Assembly (NCBI GenBank): GCA_022563255.1
Contig: JADFNS010000019.1
Coordinates: 1 to 59,762 of the forward strand
DNA: 59,762 nucleotides
Reading direction: 5' to 3'
DNA from: Pseudomonadota bacterium
GTDB taxonomy: Bacteria > Pseudomonadota > Gammaproteobacteria > Steroidobacterales > Woeseiaceae
Shown: positions 8,810-17,202 of the stretch, one piece after another
Numbering within the stretch: the first letter of the stretch is position 1
Layout of the letters: every line of letters begins with the position of its first letter
Position numbers and translations under genes: made by a program
Notes under the pieces: model-generated
What the model was told of the DNA's origin: nothing
The model's database searches: none
Seen by the model: only the letters and a program-made list of their open reading frames with translations

Positions 8810-9139
8810 ATGGCTACCAAAAAGAAGTCTCGTAAAAAAGCTTCGAAGCGCAAAGTCGCCAAGAAGCGTAAAGTAACTGCAAGGAAAAAAGCAGCGCCTA
8901 AGAAACGCCGCGTAGCAAAGAAAAAAGTCGCCAAGAAAAAGGCGAAGAAAAAAGTAGCAAAGAAGAAGACCAAGAAGAAGGCGAAAAAGAAAGTCGCCAA
9001 AAGAAAGGCGAAGAAAAAAGGGAAGAAGAAGAAAGCCAAGAAAAAGGTAGCCAAGAAAAAGGCCAAGAAAAAGGCGAAGAAAAAAGTAGCGAAGCGCAAG
9101 ACCAAGAAGAAAAAGGCATCTCGCAGAAAAAGAGGGTAG
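8810..9139 (+). CDS. Histone H1-like lysine/alanine-rich protein
   Basis: This 109-residue protein uses only nine amino acid types (M, A, T, K, S, R, V, P, G) and has no acidic, aromatic or cysteine residue. It consists of degenerate VAKKKAKKK-type repeats with an arginine-rich tail. The composition equals the C-terminal tails of AlgP/AlgR3 and bacterial H1-like proteins, which bind DNA non-specifically and compact the nucleoid. The ATG at 8810 has a GGAG site 7 bases upstream. The purine-rich DNA repeats (AAG AAA runs) make the gene prone to slippage and length variation between strains. A strong terminator follows. A role in chromatin organisation is inferred from composition alone. Confidence 0.8.
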   Translation: MATKKKSRKKASKRKVAKKRKVTARKKAAPKKRRVAKKKVAKKKAKKKVAKKKTKKKAKKKVAKRKAKKKGKKKKAKKKVAKKKAKKKAKKKVAKRKTKKKKASRRKRG

Positions 9140-9180
9140 TTGATGTGCTGCTTGGGAAGAGCCTTCTTCCAAAGCAAAGC

Positions 9181-9208
9181 AAAAGAGCCCGCAGCCGCGG
9201 GCTCTTTT
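9181..9208 (+). terminator. Intrinsic terminator after the lysine-rich protein gene
   Basis: The stem GAGCCCGC/GCGGGCTC has a 4-base loop and is followed by TTTTCGTTT. A-tracts before the stem and T-tracts after it make it work in either direction, but only the plus strand has a gene ending here. Confidence 0.85.
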
Positions 9209-9248
9209 CGTTTGTGCACTTTTTTCTGTGTGCGTATAGTACGGGCCT

Positions 9249-9908
9249 ATGAATGCAGCAGATAAAAAACGCGCCGCAGCAACTGCGGCGCTGGAATTCA
9301 TTGAGCCAGGCGTAACTCTGGGAGTAGGCACCGGCTCTACCGTCAATTTCCTTATCGATATGTTGCCGACGATTCGCAATCGAATCTTCCGCATTGTTTC
9401 CAGTTCCAAAGCATCTACGGCTTTGCTGGAAGAATTGGGTTTCGAGATATCGACGTTGAACGACGCTGGCGCGATTGATCTCTATATCGACGGCGCAGAC
9501 GAAAGCAACAAGAGGCTACAGCTCATCAAGGGTGGTGGCGGGGCGCTTACTCGTGAAAAAGTGCTGGCCGGCGCTGCACGGCGCTTCATATGTATCGTTG
9601 ACGACGCAAAACTGGTCGGCATGCTCGGCAGCTTTCCGCTGCCGATAGAAGTCATCCCAATGGCGCAGGAACTCGTCGCCCGCCGACTGGTGAAGTTGCG
9701 TGGACAACCCATTTGGCGTAACGATTTTGTCACCGATAACGGCAATCACATACTCGATATTCACAACCTTCAGATCACCAATCCACTGGAGATGGAAGCG
9801 AGAATCAATAAAATTCCAGGCGTCGTGTCTGTCGGAATATTCGCGGACCGTCCAGCCGACATTCTTCTCATTGGCGGCGATGACGGCGTACGCGAGATGC
9901 GCGTCTGA
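9249..9908 (+). CDS. rpiA: Ribose-5-phosphate isomerase A
   Basis: This 219-residue protein interconverts ribose-5-phosphate and ribulose-5-phosphate in the pentose phosphate pathway. The motifs LGVGTGSTVNFLID (phosphate loop), DGADES and KGGGGALTREK carry the known catalytic aspartates, glutamate and lysine. It stands alone between two intrinsic terminators, so it is probably monocistronic. Its closeness to ygfA/ssrS mirrors E. coli, where rpiA lies near the same cluster. Rpe, which works in the same pathway, is encoded at 13318. Confidence 0.95.
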   Translation: MNAADKKRAAATAALEFIEPGVTLGVGTGSTVNFLIDMLPTIRNRIFRIVSSSKASTALLEELGFEISTLNDAGAIDLYIDGADESNKRLQLIKGGGGALTREKVLAGAARRFICIVDDAKLVGMLGSFPLPIEVIPMAQELVARRLVKLRGQPIWRNDFVTDNGNHILDIHNLQITNPLEMEARINKIPGVVSVGIFADRPADILLIGGDDGVREMRV

Positions 9909-9910
9909 AA

Positions 9911-9934
9911 AAAAGCCCGCTATTGCGGGCCTTT
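9911..9934. terminator. Bidirectional intrinsic terminator between rpiA and tRNA-Gln
   Basis: The stem GCCCGC/GCGGGC with loop TATT is flanked by AAAAAAA on the left and a T-rich run on the right. In plus orientation it ends rpiA. In minus orientation the stem is followed by seven Ts and ends the rplM-rpsI-tRNA transcript. Confidence 0.88.
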
Positions 9935-9941
9935 GATTTTT

Positions 9942-10015
9942 TGGCTGGGGGACAAGGATTCGAACCTTGGTTGGCGGAGTCAGAGTCCGCAGTCCTACCA
10001 CTAGACGATCCCCCA
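9942..10015 (-). tRNA. tRNA-Gln (anticodon CTG)
   Basis: The 74-nt cloverleaf reads in reverse complement from TGGGGGATC to CCCCCAGCCA with an encoded CCA. The anticodon stem is GCGGA/TCCGC with loop CTCTGAC, so the anticodon is CTG for codon CAG. The T-arm contains GGTTCGAATCC. It lies 39 bases downstream of rpsI on the same strand without an intervening terminator, so it is probably processed from the ribosomal-protein transcript. Confidence 0.96.
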
Positions 10016-10054
10016 GGAATCTCTATCGGCAGCGGCACGCGCCGCTCCAGGCGA

Positions 10055-10447
10055 TTAGCGCTTGGAGAACTGAGTCGCGCGACGCGCTTTGCGCAGGCCG
10101 ACTTTCTTGCGCTCGACTTCGCGTGAATCACGCGTAACAAAACCCGCCTTACGCAAGGACGGACGCAGTGACTCGTCGTATTTCATTAGCGCACGTGTCA
10201 AACCGTGGCGAATAGCGCCCGCCTGACCTGTCGTGCCACCACCTTTTACCGTGACCATGATGTCGAACTTGTCGCCCAGTTGCGTCAGTTCCAGCGGTTG
10301 GCGAACAATCATCTGCGCCGTTTTCCGACCAAAAAACAGGTCCAGCGGTCGTTTGTTGACGATAATCTCGCCCTTGCCTGGTCGCAGGAAAACGCGTGCA
10401 GTTGAAGACTTGCGACGTCCGGTTCCGTAGAAAAACGTATCACTCAT
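10055..10447 (-). CDS. rpsI: 30S ribosomal protein S9
   Basis: The ATG at 10447 gives the normal 130 residues beginning [20 protein letters not shown]. The S9 signature region [19 protein letters not shown] and the basic C-terminal tail ending in SKR, which reaches the ribosomal P-site tRNA, are both present. It follows rplM by 31 bases in the universal rplM-rpsI operon. An upstream in-frame start inside rplM would add an unrelated leader and was not used. Confidence 0.97.
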   Translation of the reverse strand: MSDTFFYGTGRRKSSTARVFLRPGKGEIIVNKRPLDLFFGRKTAQMIVRQPLELTQLGDKFDIMVTVKGGGTTGQAGAIRHGLTRALMKYDESLRPSLRKAGFVTRDSREVERKKVGLRKARRATQFSKR

Positions 10448-10478
10448 ATTTTTTGTCTCGGCTCTAGAGGCGCTGGCC

Positions 10479-10913
10479 CTAGGCATTCACTTCCAGTGGA
10501 ATTGGCTGCTGCGCGGCGTGACTGTGCTCGGGTCCCGCAAACACTCGCAGCTTACTGAACATCTGGCGCCCCAGCGGGCCGCGCGGCATCATGCCTTTGA
10601 CGGCCTTCTCAAGGACACGCTCGGGAGCTTTTTGCAGCAATTTCTCAAGCGAAATCGACTTCAGGTTACCGATGTAGCCCGTGTGGTGGTAATAGATCTT
10701 GTCCTTCATCTTGTTACCGGTTACGCGAATCTTCTCCGCATTGACAACCACGATGTAATCGCCCGTGTCGACATGCGGCGTATATTCCGGTTTGTGCTTG
10801 CCACGCAAACGACGCGCGATTTCGGTCGACAAACGCCCCAGGGTCTTGCCTGTTGCGTCAACCACATACCAATCTCGGCGCACCTCTGCGGGTTTTGCAG
10901 AAAACGTCTTCAT
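10479..10913 (-). CDS. rplM: 50S ribosomal protein L13
   Basis: This 144-residue protein has typical L13 landmarks: [19 protein letters not shown], the [10 protein letters not shown] strand, [14 protein letters not shown] and [31 protein letters not shown]13 is an early-assembling 23S rRNA-binding protein. It is the first gene of the rplM-rpsI operon. In other gammaproteobacteria L13 represses its own mRNA through the leader; a roughly 100-nt leader is available here. Confidence 0.97.
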   Translation of the reverse strand: MKTFSAKPAEVRRDWYVVDATGKTLGRLSTEIARRLRGKHKPEYTPHVDTGDYIVVVNAEKIRVTGNKMKDKIYYHHTGYIGNLKSISLEKLLQKAPERVLEKAVKGMMPRGPLGRQMFSKLRVFAGPEHSHAAQQPIPLEVNA

Positions 10914-11025
10914 AATTCCTGTTTCCGTTGGGAAAATCTTGTTGTCCGGAGCATCGGGCTTGAACCCTTACTCCGCCTGCCGTCCACGCACACAATGGCT
11001 TCGCAGAAGCAGCGAAAGGCGCGAA

Positions 11026-11054
11026 ATACTACTTGAGGCCTCGCCCCATTGCAA
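11026..11054 (-). promoter_or_regulatory. Promoter of the rplM-rpsI operon
   Basis: On the minus strand a -35 TTGCAA (11054-11049) and a -10 TAGTAT (11031-11026) are spaced by 17 bases. Transcription would start near 11019 and leave a leader of about 105 nt before the rplM ATG, room enough for an L13 autoregulatory structure. I did not fold the leader. Confidence 0.6.
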
Positions 11055-11165
11055 ACAATCCGCAGCTTTGTTGGAGAAAAAATGACGCGTCAAAATCGTC
11101 GTTATTTTCTTTTTATTTTCAATGCCTTACGAGGACCGCATCTGCCTACTGGTACCTGCCTGTCA

Positions 11166-11882
11166 TTAGAATGCGTATTCCAGCGACAAAGCCGTATAGG
11201 TATCTGTCTTTTGGGTCAGCGGAGGCACATCCGTATTGTGCTTGATCGTGTAGGAGGCCACCAGCGCCAGATCCCCAAACAGCTTCGCCGACACGGACGT
11301 TTTGGCTTCAATATACGTATTCTCGCCTCCCGCCTCGACCGTGAATTCCTGCCGGAATTCAGCCGTCTGACTGAACAGCCATTTGTAATACACGCCACCC
11401 CGGAGGATGGTCTCGCTCTCTTTGACGCCAGTCTGTAGCTCCGACTGCCGGGCGCCAACGCCAAGCTCTGCATTCAGCTTGTGCTTGTCACTGTCGATGA
11501 GCCTGCGGCCATAACCCACAGACTGTGAAAACTGCGTGGCATAGGCACCGAAACCATCCTTCTGCCATTGCAGTCGCGCGAACAAAAAATCCTGCTCGGT
11601 CAACTTGCGCTCGCTCTTCCAGCCGAGTTCATAAGCTTCAGCCGTCGTCACATTGCTCTCCGACGCATTAATTGCGAACGCCTTCGCCTGGTGGACCCAA
11701 TTGGCGGTGCTGTAGCTCAGCTCCACCCCTGTATTCAACGTGGAGTTCACCGTATTGCCCGATGTGGCCAGATAGCCGAGCGTGGCCTTGCCGGCCCAGG
11801 GACTGTGCACTTCGGTTGGCTGAGCCGATAACGATAACGGCAGCAGCAATAATCCCGGGATCAATGCCTGACTAAGGGTCAT
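11166..11882 (-). CDS. DUF481 outer-membrane beta-barrel protein (YdiY-like)
   Basis: This 238-residue protein has a signal peptide (about 1-20, cleavage after LSAQ or nearby) and a chain of amphipathic strands such as WAGKATLGYLATSGNTVNS and TAEAYELGWKSERKL. It ends in phenylalanine (LSLEYAF), the BAM recognition signature of outer-membrane barrels. The family includes E. coli YdiY, a salt-induced barrel of unknown molecular role. It stands alone, divergent from coq7 by 90 bases and separated by the rplM promoter region downstream. No clear terminator is visible after it. Confidence 0.87.
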   Translation of the reverse strand: MTLSQALIPGLLLLPLSLSAQPTEVHSPWAGKATLGYLATSGNTVNSTLNTGVELSYSTANWVHQAKAFAINASESNVTTAEAYELGWKSERKLTEQDFLFARLQWQKDGFGAYATQFSQSVGYGRRLIDSDKHKLNAELGVGARQSELQTGVKESETILRGGVYYKWLFSQTAEFRQEFTVEAGGENTYIEAKTSVSAKLFGDLALVASYTIKHNTDVPPLTQKTDTYTALSLEYAF

Positions 11883-11972
11883 TCACCATCTCCTTGTGCG
11901 GGGCAACGCGCCAAAAAAAAAACGGTCGCGGAGTATACCTTCTGACCACCGCGCGACGCTATAATTACCGCC

Positions 11973-12617
11973 ATGCACAACCGCAATCTCACGCCGCTGG
12001 ACAAGCTGCTGGCGAGCGCTAACAACGCGCTGCGCACCGTCGCGGCCCCGGCGGGCCGCCCTGCTCGCAGCAATCCTGCCGAAGATATCGCAGACGCCAA
12101 CCTCGACGCAAAACAGAAAGCGCACGCGGCGAGACTCATGCGCGTCAATCACGCTGGCGAAGTCGCAGCTCAGGCGCTGTATCAGGGTCACGCGAGCGTC
12201 GCCCGCGACAAAACGATCGAAGATCAGATGCAACGCGCCGCCGACCAGGAATTCGACCATCTGGCCTGGTGCGAACAACGCATTCGCGAACTCGGTTATG
12301 CACCCAGCCGGCTAGGTCCTTTCTGGTATGCCGGTGCGTTCCTCGTCGGAGCGGCCAGTGGCCTGCTCGGTGACAAATGGAGTCTCGGCTTTATCGCCGA
12401 AACCGAAAAACAGGTTTGTGCGCATCTCGAAAGCCATCTGGATCAGTTGCCGGAAAACGATGCCAGAAGCCGGGCGATAGTCGCAAAGATGCGTGACGAA
12501 GAAGCCGAACACGGCGAAAACGCGATCGATGCGGGAGCGGCACAATTGCCGCGTCCGATTGTACAAATGATGCGCGCGACGGCAAAAATCATGACCAAAA
12601 CCGCGTATTGGGTGTAG
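11973..12617 (+). CDS. coq7: 2-polyprenyl-3-methyl-6-methoxy-1,4-benzoquinol hydroxylase Coq7
   Basis: This 214-residue ferritin-like di-iron monooxygenase performs the last hydroxylation (C6) of ubiquinone synthesis. Ligand candidates are E63 (MRVNHAGEVA), E93 and H96 (QEFDH), E145, and E177 and H180 (EEAEH). Coq7 replaces the flavin enzyme UbiF in many proteobacteria. Together with the ubiH and ubiI-type genes at 3291-5674, three oxygen-dependent ring hydroxylases are encoded in this window. The gene appears monocistronic and precedes crp. Confidence 0.94.
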   Translation: MHNRNLTPLDKLLASANNALRTVAAPAGRPARSNPAEDIADANLDAKQKAHAARLMRVNHAGEVAAQALYQGHASVARDKTIEDQMQRAADQEFDHLAWCEQRIRELGYAPSRLGPFWYAGAFLVGAASGLLGDKWSLGFIAETEKQVCAHLESHLDQLPENDARSRAIVAKMRDEEAEHGENAIDAGAAQLPRPIVQMMRATAKIMTKTAYWV

Positions 12618-12620
12618 AAA

Positions 12621-12634
12621 CGTCAAGTTGACGA
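12621..12634. promoter_or_regulatory. Short palindrome between coq7 and crp
   Basis: The palindrome CGTCAAGTTGACG lies 3 bases after the coq7 stop and is followed 9 bases on by another CGTCAA. It could be an operator in the crp upstream region or a chance palindrome; no T-run follows, so it is not an intrinsic terminator. Nothing identifies a binding protein. Confidence 0.3.
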
Positions 12635-12720
12635 TAAAACTCGTCAAAACACGGACTTAGCTTGCCCTCGGAGGCAATCTGTATTAAAAGAGATGCGCAT
12701 TAGGGGGCGAGGATTTATCT

Positions 12721-13374
12721 ATGCAGACGACAGCCAAAAACCTGAGCGACGTACCGGCGATAAACCGATTCTTGAGTTACTGCCGCGTACGAACTGTTCC
12801 GTCGAAAACCGTAATGATTCACGCTGGCGATTTGCCGGATGTCTTGTATTACATCGTCGACGGATCGGTCGAAGTCATGATCGAGGATGAAGACGGCAAC
12901 GAAATGGTGCTGGCCTACCTGAACAAGGGCCAGTTCTTCGGCGAGATGGGCCTTTTCTACGAGCAACCAACGCGCAGCGCGTGGGTACGGACTCGTACGG
13001 AGTGTGAAATCGCCGAGATGACCTACCCGCGTTTCCGCCAGATTGCGAGCGAGAGCCCTGGCCTCGTATTTGAACTGGCCACCCAGCTCGCGACCCGGCT
13101 GGACCGCACCAATCGCAAACTTGGAGATTTGGCATTCGTCGACGTGACCGGTCGGGTCGCGCATGCGATCATGGATCTCTGCCAGGAACCCGACGCGATG
13201 ACGCATCCGGATGGCATGCAGATCAAAGTCAGCCGGCAGGAACTGAGCCGCCTCGTGGGCTGCTCGCGAGAAATGGCAGGCCGGGTACTCAAAGTTCTCG
13301 AGGAACAGGGACTGGTGTCAGCCAGCGGCAAGACTATCGTCGTCTTCGGCGCACGCCCCAACCGCAATCTCTGA
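12721..13374 (+). CDS. crp: cAMP receptor protein (Crp/Vfr)
   Basis: This 217-residue global transcription regulator has an N-terminal cyclic-nucleotide domain with [19 protein letters not shown], containing the cAMP-contacting glycine-glutamate (74-75) and arginine-serine (85-86), and a threonine at 130 matching the second cAMP contact. The dimerisation helix (about 110-137) ends in [12 protein letters not shown]. The C-terminal helix-turn-helix is [20 protein letters not shown] (171-190), whose recognition helix keeps the SREM.GR pattern of Crp, so the TGTGA-type target should be conserved. Its 3' end overlaps the opposing rpe gene by 57 bases. Confidence 0.93.
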   Translation: MQTTAKNLSDVPAINRFLSYCRVRTVPSKTVMIHAGDLPDVLYYIVDGSVEVMIEDEDGNEMVLAYLNKGQFFGEMGLFYEQPTRSAWVRTRTECEIAEMTYPRFRQIASESPGLVFELATQLATRLDRTNRKLGDLAFVDVTGRVAHAIMDLCQEPDAMTHPDGMQIKVSRQELSRLVGCSREMAGRVLKVLEEQGLVSASGKTIVVFGARPNRNL

Positions 13375-14025
13375 TCGCATCGCCGCGATTGTCGCGGCAT
13401 AGTCGTCGCTGCCGAATATTGCCGAGCCCGCTACGAACATGTCGGCGCCGGCGGCGGCTATTTCGCCAATGTTGTCAATCTTCACCCCGCCATCGATTTC
13501 CAGGCGTATCTCATGGTCGCTGGCCGCGATGATCTGGCGCGCCTGACGTAACTTCGTCAGTGCCGACGGGATAAAACTCTGCCCGCCGAATCCCGGGTTC
13601 ACGGACATGATCAGCACCATGTCGATATTGTCGATGACGTGACTGAGCCAATCCAGGGGCGTCGCAGGATTGAATACCAGTCCCGCCTTGCACCCGGCGT
13701 CGCGAATCAGGCCAAGAGTCCGGTGCACATGGCGGCTGGCCTCCGGGTGAAACGTGATGTAGCTGGCTCCAGCCTTGGCGAAGTCCGGGATGATGCGATC
13801 GACCGGTTCCACCATCAGGTGTACATCGATCGGCTCTTCAATGCCATAGCTCCGCAGGGCATCACAAATCAATGGACCCATTGTGAGATTCGGTACGAAA
13901 TGATTGTCCATGACGTCGAAATGCACAACGTCCGCCCCTGCTTCAAGCACCGCTTTGACGTCCTCGCCCAAACGAGCGAAATCAGCAGAAAGAATGGAAG
14001 GTGCTATCAATGGTGTCACTGTCAT
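13318..14025 (-). CDS. rpe: Ribulose-phosphate 3-epimerase
   Basis: The ATG at 14025 ([20 protein letters not shown]) gives 235 residues, about ten more than usual because of an acidic C-terminal tail ([12 protein letters not shown]). The TIM-barrel motifs include [35 protein letters not shown] and EIDGGV, which hold the metal-binding histidines and aspartates. The enzyme interconverts ribulose-5-phosphate and xylulose-5-phosphate and works with RpiA. The C-terminal extension is encoded antisense to the last codons of crp. An in-frame start 28 codons upstream lacks family similarity. Confidence 0.95.
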   Translation of the reverse strand: MTVTPLIAPSILSADFARLGEDVKAVLEAGADVVHFDVMDNHFVPNLTMGPLICDALRSYGIEEPIDVHLMVEPVDRIIPDFAKAGASYITFHPEASRHVHRTLGLIRDAGCKAGLVFNPATPLDWLSHVIDNIDMVLIMSVNPGFGGQSFIPSALTKLRQARQIIAASDHEIRLEIDGGVKIDNIGEIAAAGADMFVAGSAIFGSDDYAATIAAMRSEIAVGACAEDDDSLAAG

Positions 14026-14074
14026 TCCCCGATTTTTTTTGCAACTGTACAGCAGGGCCCGTCGCAACGACACC

Positions 14075-14869
14075 TCAGCGTATTGACCGCCGGGCTTTGA
14101 GCATTTCATAGGCGCCGCGGACCTCGCGAGTCCGGCGGACGGCTGCAGCGATCACGTCAGCGCCGGGATTGCTCCCGGATATTTTGTCCGGGTGACTCTT
14201 GTTCATCAGCCGGCGGTACGCCTTTTTGACTTCGTCATTGCTTGCGTCCGGCGACACAGCCAACGTCGCGTAGGCCCGCCGGACGCGCGCCGCATCGGCA
14301 TCGCCGGCCGGCGAACGTTTAAAGCCCTTCTGCGCCCGAATCATGGCCTCAAGCTGCGCAAGTTCCACGCGCCCGATGTCGAGTTCGGTGCAGATCGTCC
14401 AGATCAGCGCGCGCTCCTCTCTCTTCAGGCTGTCTTTGGCCATCACAACTTCGAGCAACAACCGAACAAACGTGAGCCGGTCCGACGCGCTACGCGCGCA
14501 CACCCGTCGCACCTCGCGTATTTTCTGCAACAGGGGAAAACCGGGCTGCTTGCCGACGTCAAACCAGGCGATGGCACGTCTTACCGCGGCAGGATTCAAA
14601 CTGAGACGATGCATGATCATGCGCGCAGCACGAATTTCGTCTTCGCTGACCCGTCCATCGACCTTGGCCAAATACCCCATCGTCTGAAACAAGGCGCTCA
14701 CAAATTTCTCGGATACCCGCGAAATGTCGGCGCCTTGTTTTTCAAAGCTGCGGTAACGCTGTGCGAAGCCGCGATCAAACTGGTGGCCGAGAAACAATCC
14801 GGCCAGGACGAACCAGGGCTTCAGCGTCGCCAGCCCGGCCAAAGTTCCAATGATCTTGCCCCAGTACAA
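14075..14869 (-). CDS. djlA: Membrane-anchored DnaJ-like co-chaperone DjlA
   Basis: This 264-residue protein has a single N-terminal membrane helix (about 5-28), a TerB-like helical domain (about 50-170, with [12 protein letters not shown]) and a C-terminal J domain (about 195-264) with the HPD tripeptide at 226-228 (NKSHPDKI). This architecture is specific to DjlA, which recruits and stimulates DnaK at the inner membrane. It is divergent from purC; the 110 bases between the two starts hold both promoters. The J domain ends close to the protein C-terminus, as usual. Confidence 0.92.
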   Translation of the reverse strand: MYWGKIIGTLAGLATLKPWFVLAGLFLGHQFDRGFAQRYRSFEKQGADISRVSEKFVSALFQTMGYLAKVDGRVSEDEIRAARMIMHRLSLNPAAVRRAIAWFDVGKQPGFPLLQKIREVRRVCARSASDRLTFVRLLLEVVMAKDSLKREERALIWTICTELDIGRVELAQLEAMIRAQKGFKRSPAGDADAARVRRAYATLAVSPDASNDEVKKAYRRLMNKSHPDKISGSNPGADVIAAAVRRTREVRGAYEMLKARRSIR

Positions 14870-14979
14870 TGCAGATTCCAGCCATGGGCGGAGTGAAGAA
14901 GGACAATCCTAACTTGAGTCAGCAAGCATTCCCATTCTTGCGGCTTGCCTGCTTCCCCTGGAACGGCGATCATCGTTGC

Positions 14980-15876
14980 ATGGCTGTCAACGATGCGCTT
15001 TTCGAGACTTCGATTCCCGAACTTCCAATGATTGGTCGCGGCAAGGTCAGAGATATTTACAGCGTTGACGACAATAATTTGTTGATCGTGACGACCGACC
15101 GCCTGTCAGCCTATGACGTCGTGTTGCCCGATCCGGTCCCTGGCAAAGGCGAAGTCCTCACCCGGTTGTCGCTGTTCTGGTTTCGTATGATGGACGACAT
15201 CATCGACAACCAGCTCACCGGGCTGACGATAGATGACGTCGTTAAAGACAACGGGCTGTGCGAGCAACTTCGCGATCAGTCGCTGGTCGTCAGGCGTCTC
15301 AAGCCATTGCCAATCGAGGCCATTGTCCGCGGGTACCTGATCGGTTCCGGATGGCGCGACTACCGCGAAAGCGGTCAGGTATGTGGCATTGACCTGCCGA
15401 CGAACATGCAGCAGGCGGAAAAACTGCCGCACACGCTGTTCACGCCGGCAAGCAAAGCCGCAGTGGGCAATCATGATGAGAACATCAGCTTCGAGCATTC
15501 CGCAGACCTTATCGGCGAAAATCTGGCGAGCAGGGTGCGCGATATCTCGATCGAGATTTACGAACGAGCAGCCGCATATGCGCTGCAACGCGGCATCATT
15601 ATCGCGGATACAAAATTCGAATTTGGTCTCGACGACGAAGGCCGGCTGATTATCATCGACGAAATCCTGACGCCGGACTCCGCAAGATTCTGGCCCGTCG
15701 ACGAGTATCAGAAAGGAACGAGCCCGCCCAGTTTCGACAAGCAGTTCGTGCGAGACTATCTCGATACGCTGGACTGGGACAAAACGGCCCCGGGCCCTGC
15801 CCTACCCGCAAGCGTTCTGGCAGAAACATCGCAGAAATACCAGGAGGCGCTCACCAGATTGACCGACCAGCAATGA
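14980..15876 (+). CDS. purC: Phosphoribosylaminoimidazole-succinocarboxamide synthase
   Basis: Starting at the ATG at 14980 (MAVNDALFETSIPELP), the protein has 298 residues, the longer PurC form. It joins aspartate to CAIR with ATP in purine synthesis. Motifs: GRGKVRDIYSVDD, DRLSAYDVVLPDPVPGKG, EAIVRGYLIGSGW and IIADTKFEFG followed by IIDEILTPDS. An in-frame ATG 37 codons upstream yields a leader without similarity. It overlaps the following YihY-type gene (ATGA). purE and purK for the preceding steps are encoded at 18936-20508. Confidence 0.95.
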   Translation: MAVNDALFETSIPELPMIGRGKVRDIYSVDDNNLLIVTTDRLSAYDVVLPDPVPGKGEVLTRLSLFWFRMMDDIIDNQLTGLTIDDVVKDNGLCEQLRDQSLVVRRLKPLPIEAIVRGYLIGSGWRDYRESGQVCGIDLPTNMQQAEKLPHTLFTPASKAAVGNHDENISFEHSADLIGENLASRVRDISIEIYERAAAYALQRGIIIADTKFEFGLDDEGRLIIIDEILTPDSARFWPVDEYQKGTSPPSFDKQFVRDYLDTLDWDKTAPGPALPASVLAETSQKYQEALTRLTDQQ

Positions 15877-17192
15877 TCGCAGTCTTAAGAAATCGAATGG
15901 AGATCCTGGTCTGGGGCGACGTGCTTAGCAAGCACGGCTTGCCTGGTCGTGTGTTAGCGGGCGTTCTGCGCAATCTGTACGCTGTGTTTCGCGACATTTT
16001 TTCGGGGCAGCTGACGCTGCGCGCGATGAGTCTCGTCTACACCACCTTACTCTCCGTCGTGCCATTGATCGCATTCAGTTTTGCCGTACTCAAGGGCCTC
16101 GGCGCGCACAAGAACCTTGAGACACGTCTGTACACGGTGCTCGAACCCCTGGGCAGCAAGGGCGCTGAAATTACCGACCAACTCATGACCCTGGTCAACA
16201 ACGTGAACGGCAACGTCCTGGGAGGCATCGGACTCACGTTCTTCATCTACACGGCGATCTCGATGGTACAAAAGGTCGAGGAAGCATTTAACTACGTCTG
16301 GTACGTCACCAAGCCGCGTAGCTTCGCGAAACGCTTCACTGAGTACGCGTTCGTACTGTTGATCGGACCCGTCGTTATCGTCGTTACGCTCGGCGCGATC
16401 GCATCTGTCGGCAACGAGTCCGTGATGCTGTGGCTCGTGGAGAACGCGATTTTCGGACCACTGTTTTCTGCAGCCAGCAAACTGACACCCTACCTGTTGA
16501 TGACAGGCGTATTTACGTTCCTGTACTCCTACATGCCCAATACGCAGGTGAATTTCCGCTCTGCGCTTGTCGGCGGACTGTCGGGCGGCATTATGTGGGC
16601 GACAACGGGCCTGGTCTTCGCGGCGTTTCTTGCCAACTCGGTACGCACGCAGGCGATCTATGCCAGCTTCGCGATCGCCATCACGACACTGATCTGGCTG
16701 TACCTGAGCTGGCTGATTCTTCTCATCGGATCGCAGATCGCGTTCTACTTTCAGAATCCCGCCTATCTGCGCATTGGACGTCGCGAGCCGCGGCTATCGA
16801 ACGCCATGCGCGAACGACTGGCGCTCAACATCATGTTCCTCGTCGGCAAAGAGTTTCGAGCTCCGGCGTCCGGTATCAGCTTGCAAGATATTAGCGACGT
16901 GCTGCGGATACCGTCGATCACCCTGGCGCCGATCACTACAGCTCTCGAGGCAAACGGATTGCTGACGACCAGTGAAAAAGAAGAGCTGCAACCCGGCCGC
17001 GAAATGGCGCGCATTTCGCTCAATGACGTTCTGGCTGTCGTGCGTCGTGACGGCGAAACCGGTTCTTATCGAGACCCCCGGTGGGACGATGTGATCGAGA
17101 AACTGGGTAAGAGTCTCGACGGTGCGGTCGCCGACATTTTATCGGACAGGACGATCGCCGATCTTCTGGATGAGGCCGAACAAATGTCCTGA
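15873..17192 (+). CDS. YihY/virulence-factor-BrkB family inner-membrane protein
   Basis: This 439-residue protein has a roughly 290-residue membrane domain with about six helices and the family patterns RAMSLVYTTLLSVVPLIAF, EEAFNYVWYV and LIWLYLSWLILLIGSQIAFYF. A cytosolic C-terminal region (about 310-439) looks like a winged-helix module (DISDVLRIPSITLAPITTAL). The family was once misnamed RNase BN; its true function is unknown. It could begin at the ATG at 15897 instead, losing eight residues. It overlaps the purC stop by 4 bases, suggesting co-transcription. Confidence 0.87.
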   Translation: MIAVLRNRMEILVWGDVLSKHGLPGRVLAGVLRNLYAVFRDIFSGQLTLRAMSLVYTTLLSVVPLIAFSFAVLKGLGAHKNLETRLYTVLEPLGSKGAEITDQLMTLVNNVNGNVLGGIGLTFFIYTAISMVQKVEEAFNYVWYVTKPRSFAKRFTEYAFVLLIGPVVIVVTLGAIASVGNESVMLWLVENAIFGPLFSAASKLTPYLLMTGVFTFLYSYMPNTQVNFRSALVGGLSGGIMWATTGLVFAAFLANSVRTQAIYASFAIAITTLIWLYLSWLILLIGSQIAFYFQNPAYLRIGRREPRLSNAMRERLALNIMFLVGKEFRAPASGISLQDISDVLRIPSITLAPITTALEANGLLTTSEKEELQPGREMARISLNDVLAVVRRDGETGSYRDPRWDDVIEKLGKSLDGAVADILSDRTIADLLDEAEQMS

Positions 17193-17202
17193 TCGACGCC
17201 CG

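Noticed and set aside
8620..9409. Long minus-strand frames opposite the lysine-rich gene, rich in phenylalanine and leucine
   Set aside because: They are the antisense reading of AAG/AAA repeats. They look like membrane segments only because of codon complementarity and have no ribosome-binding site.
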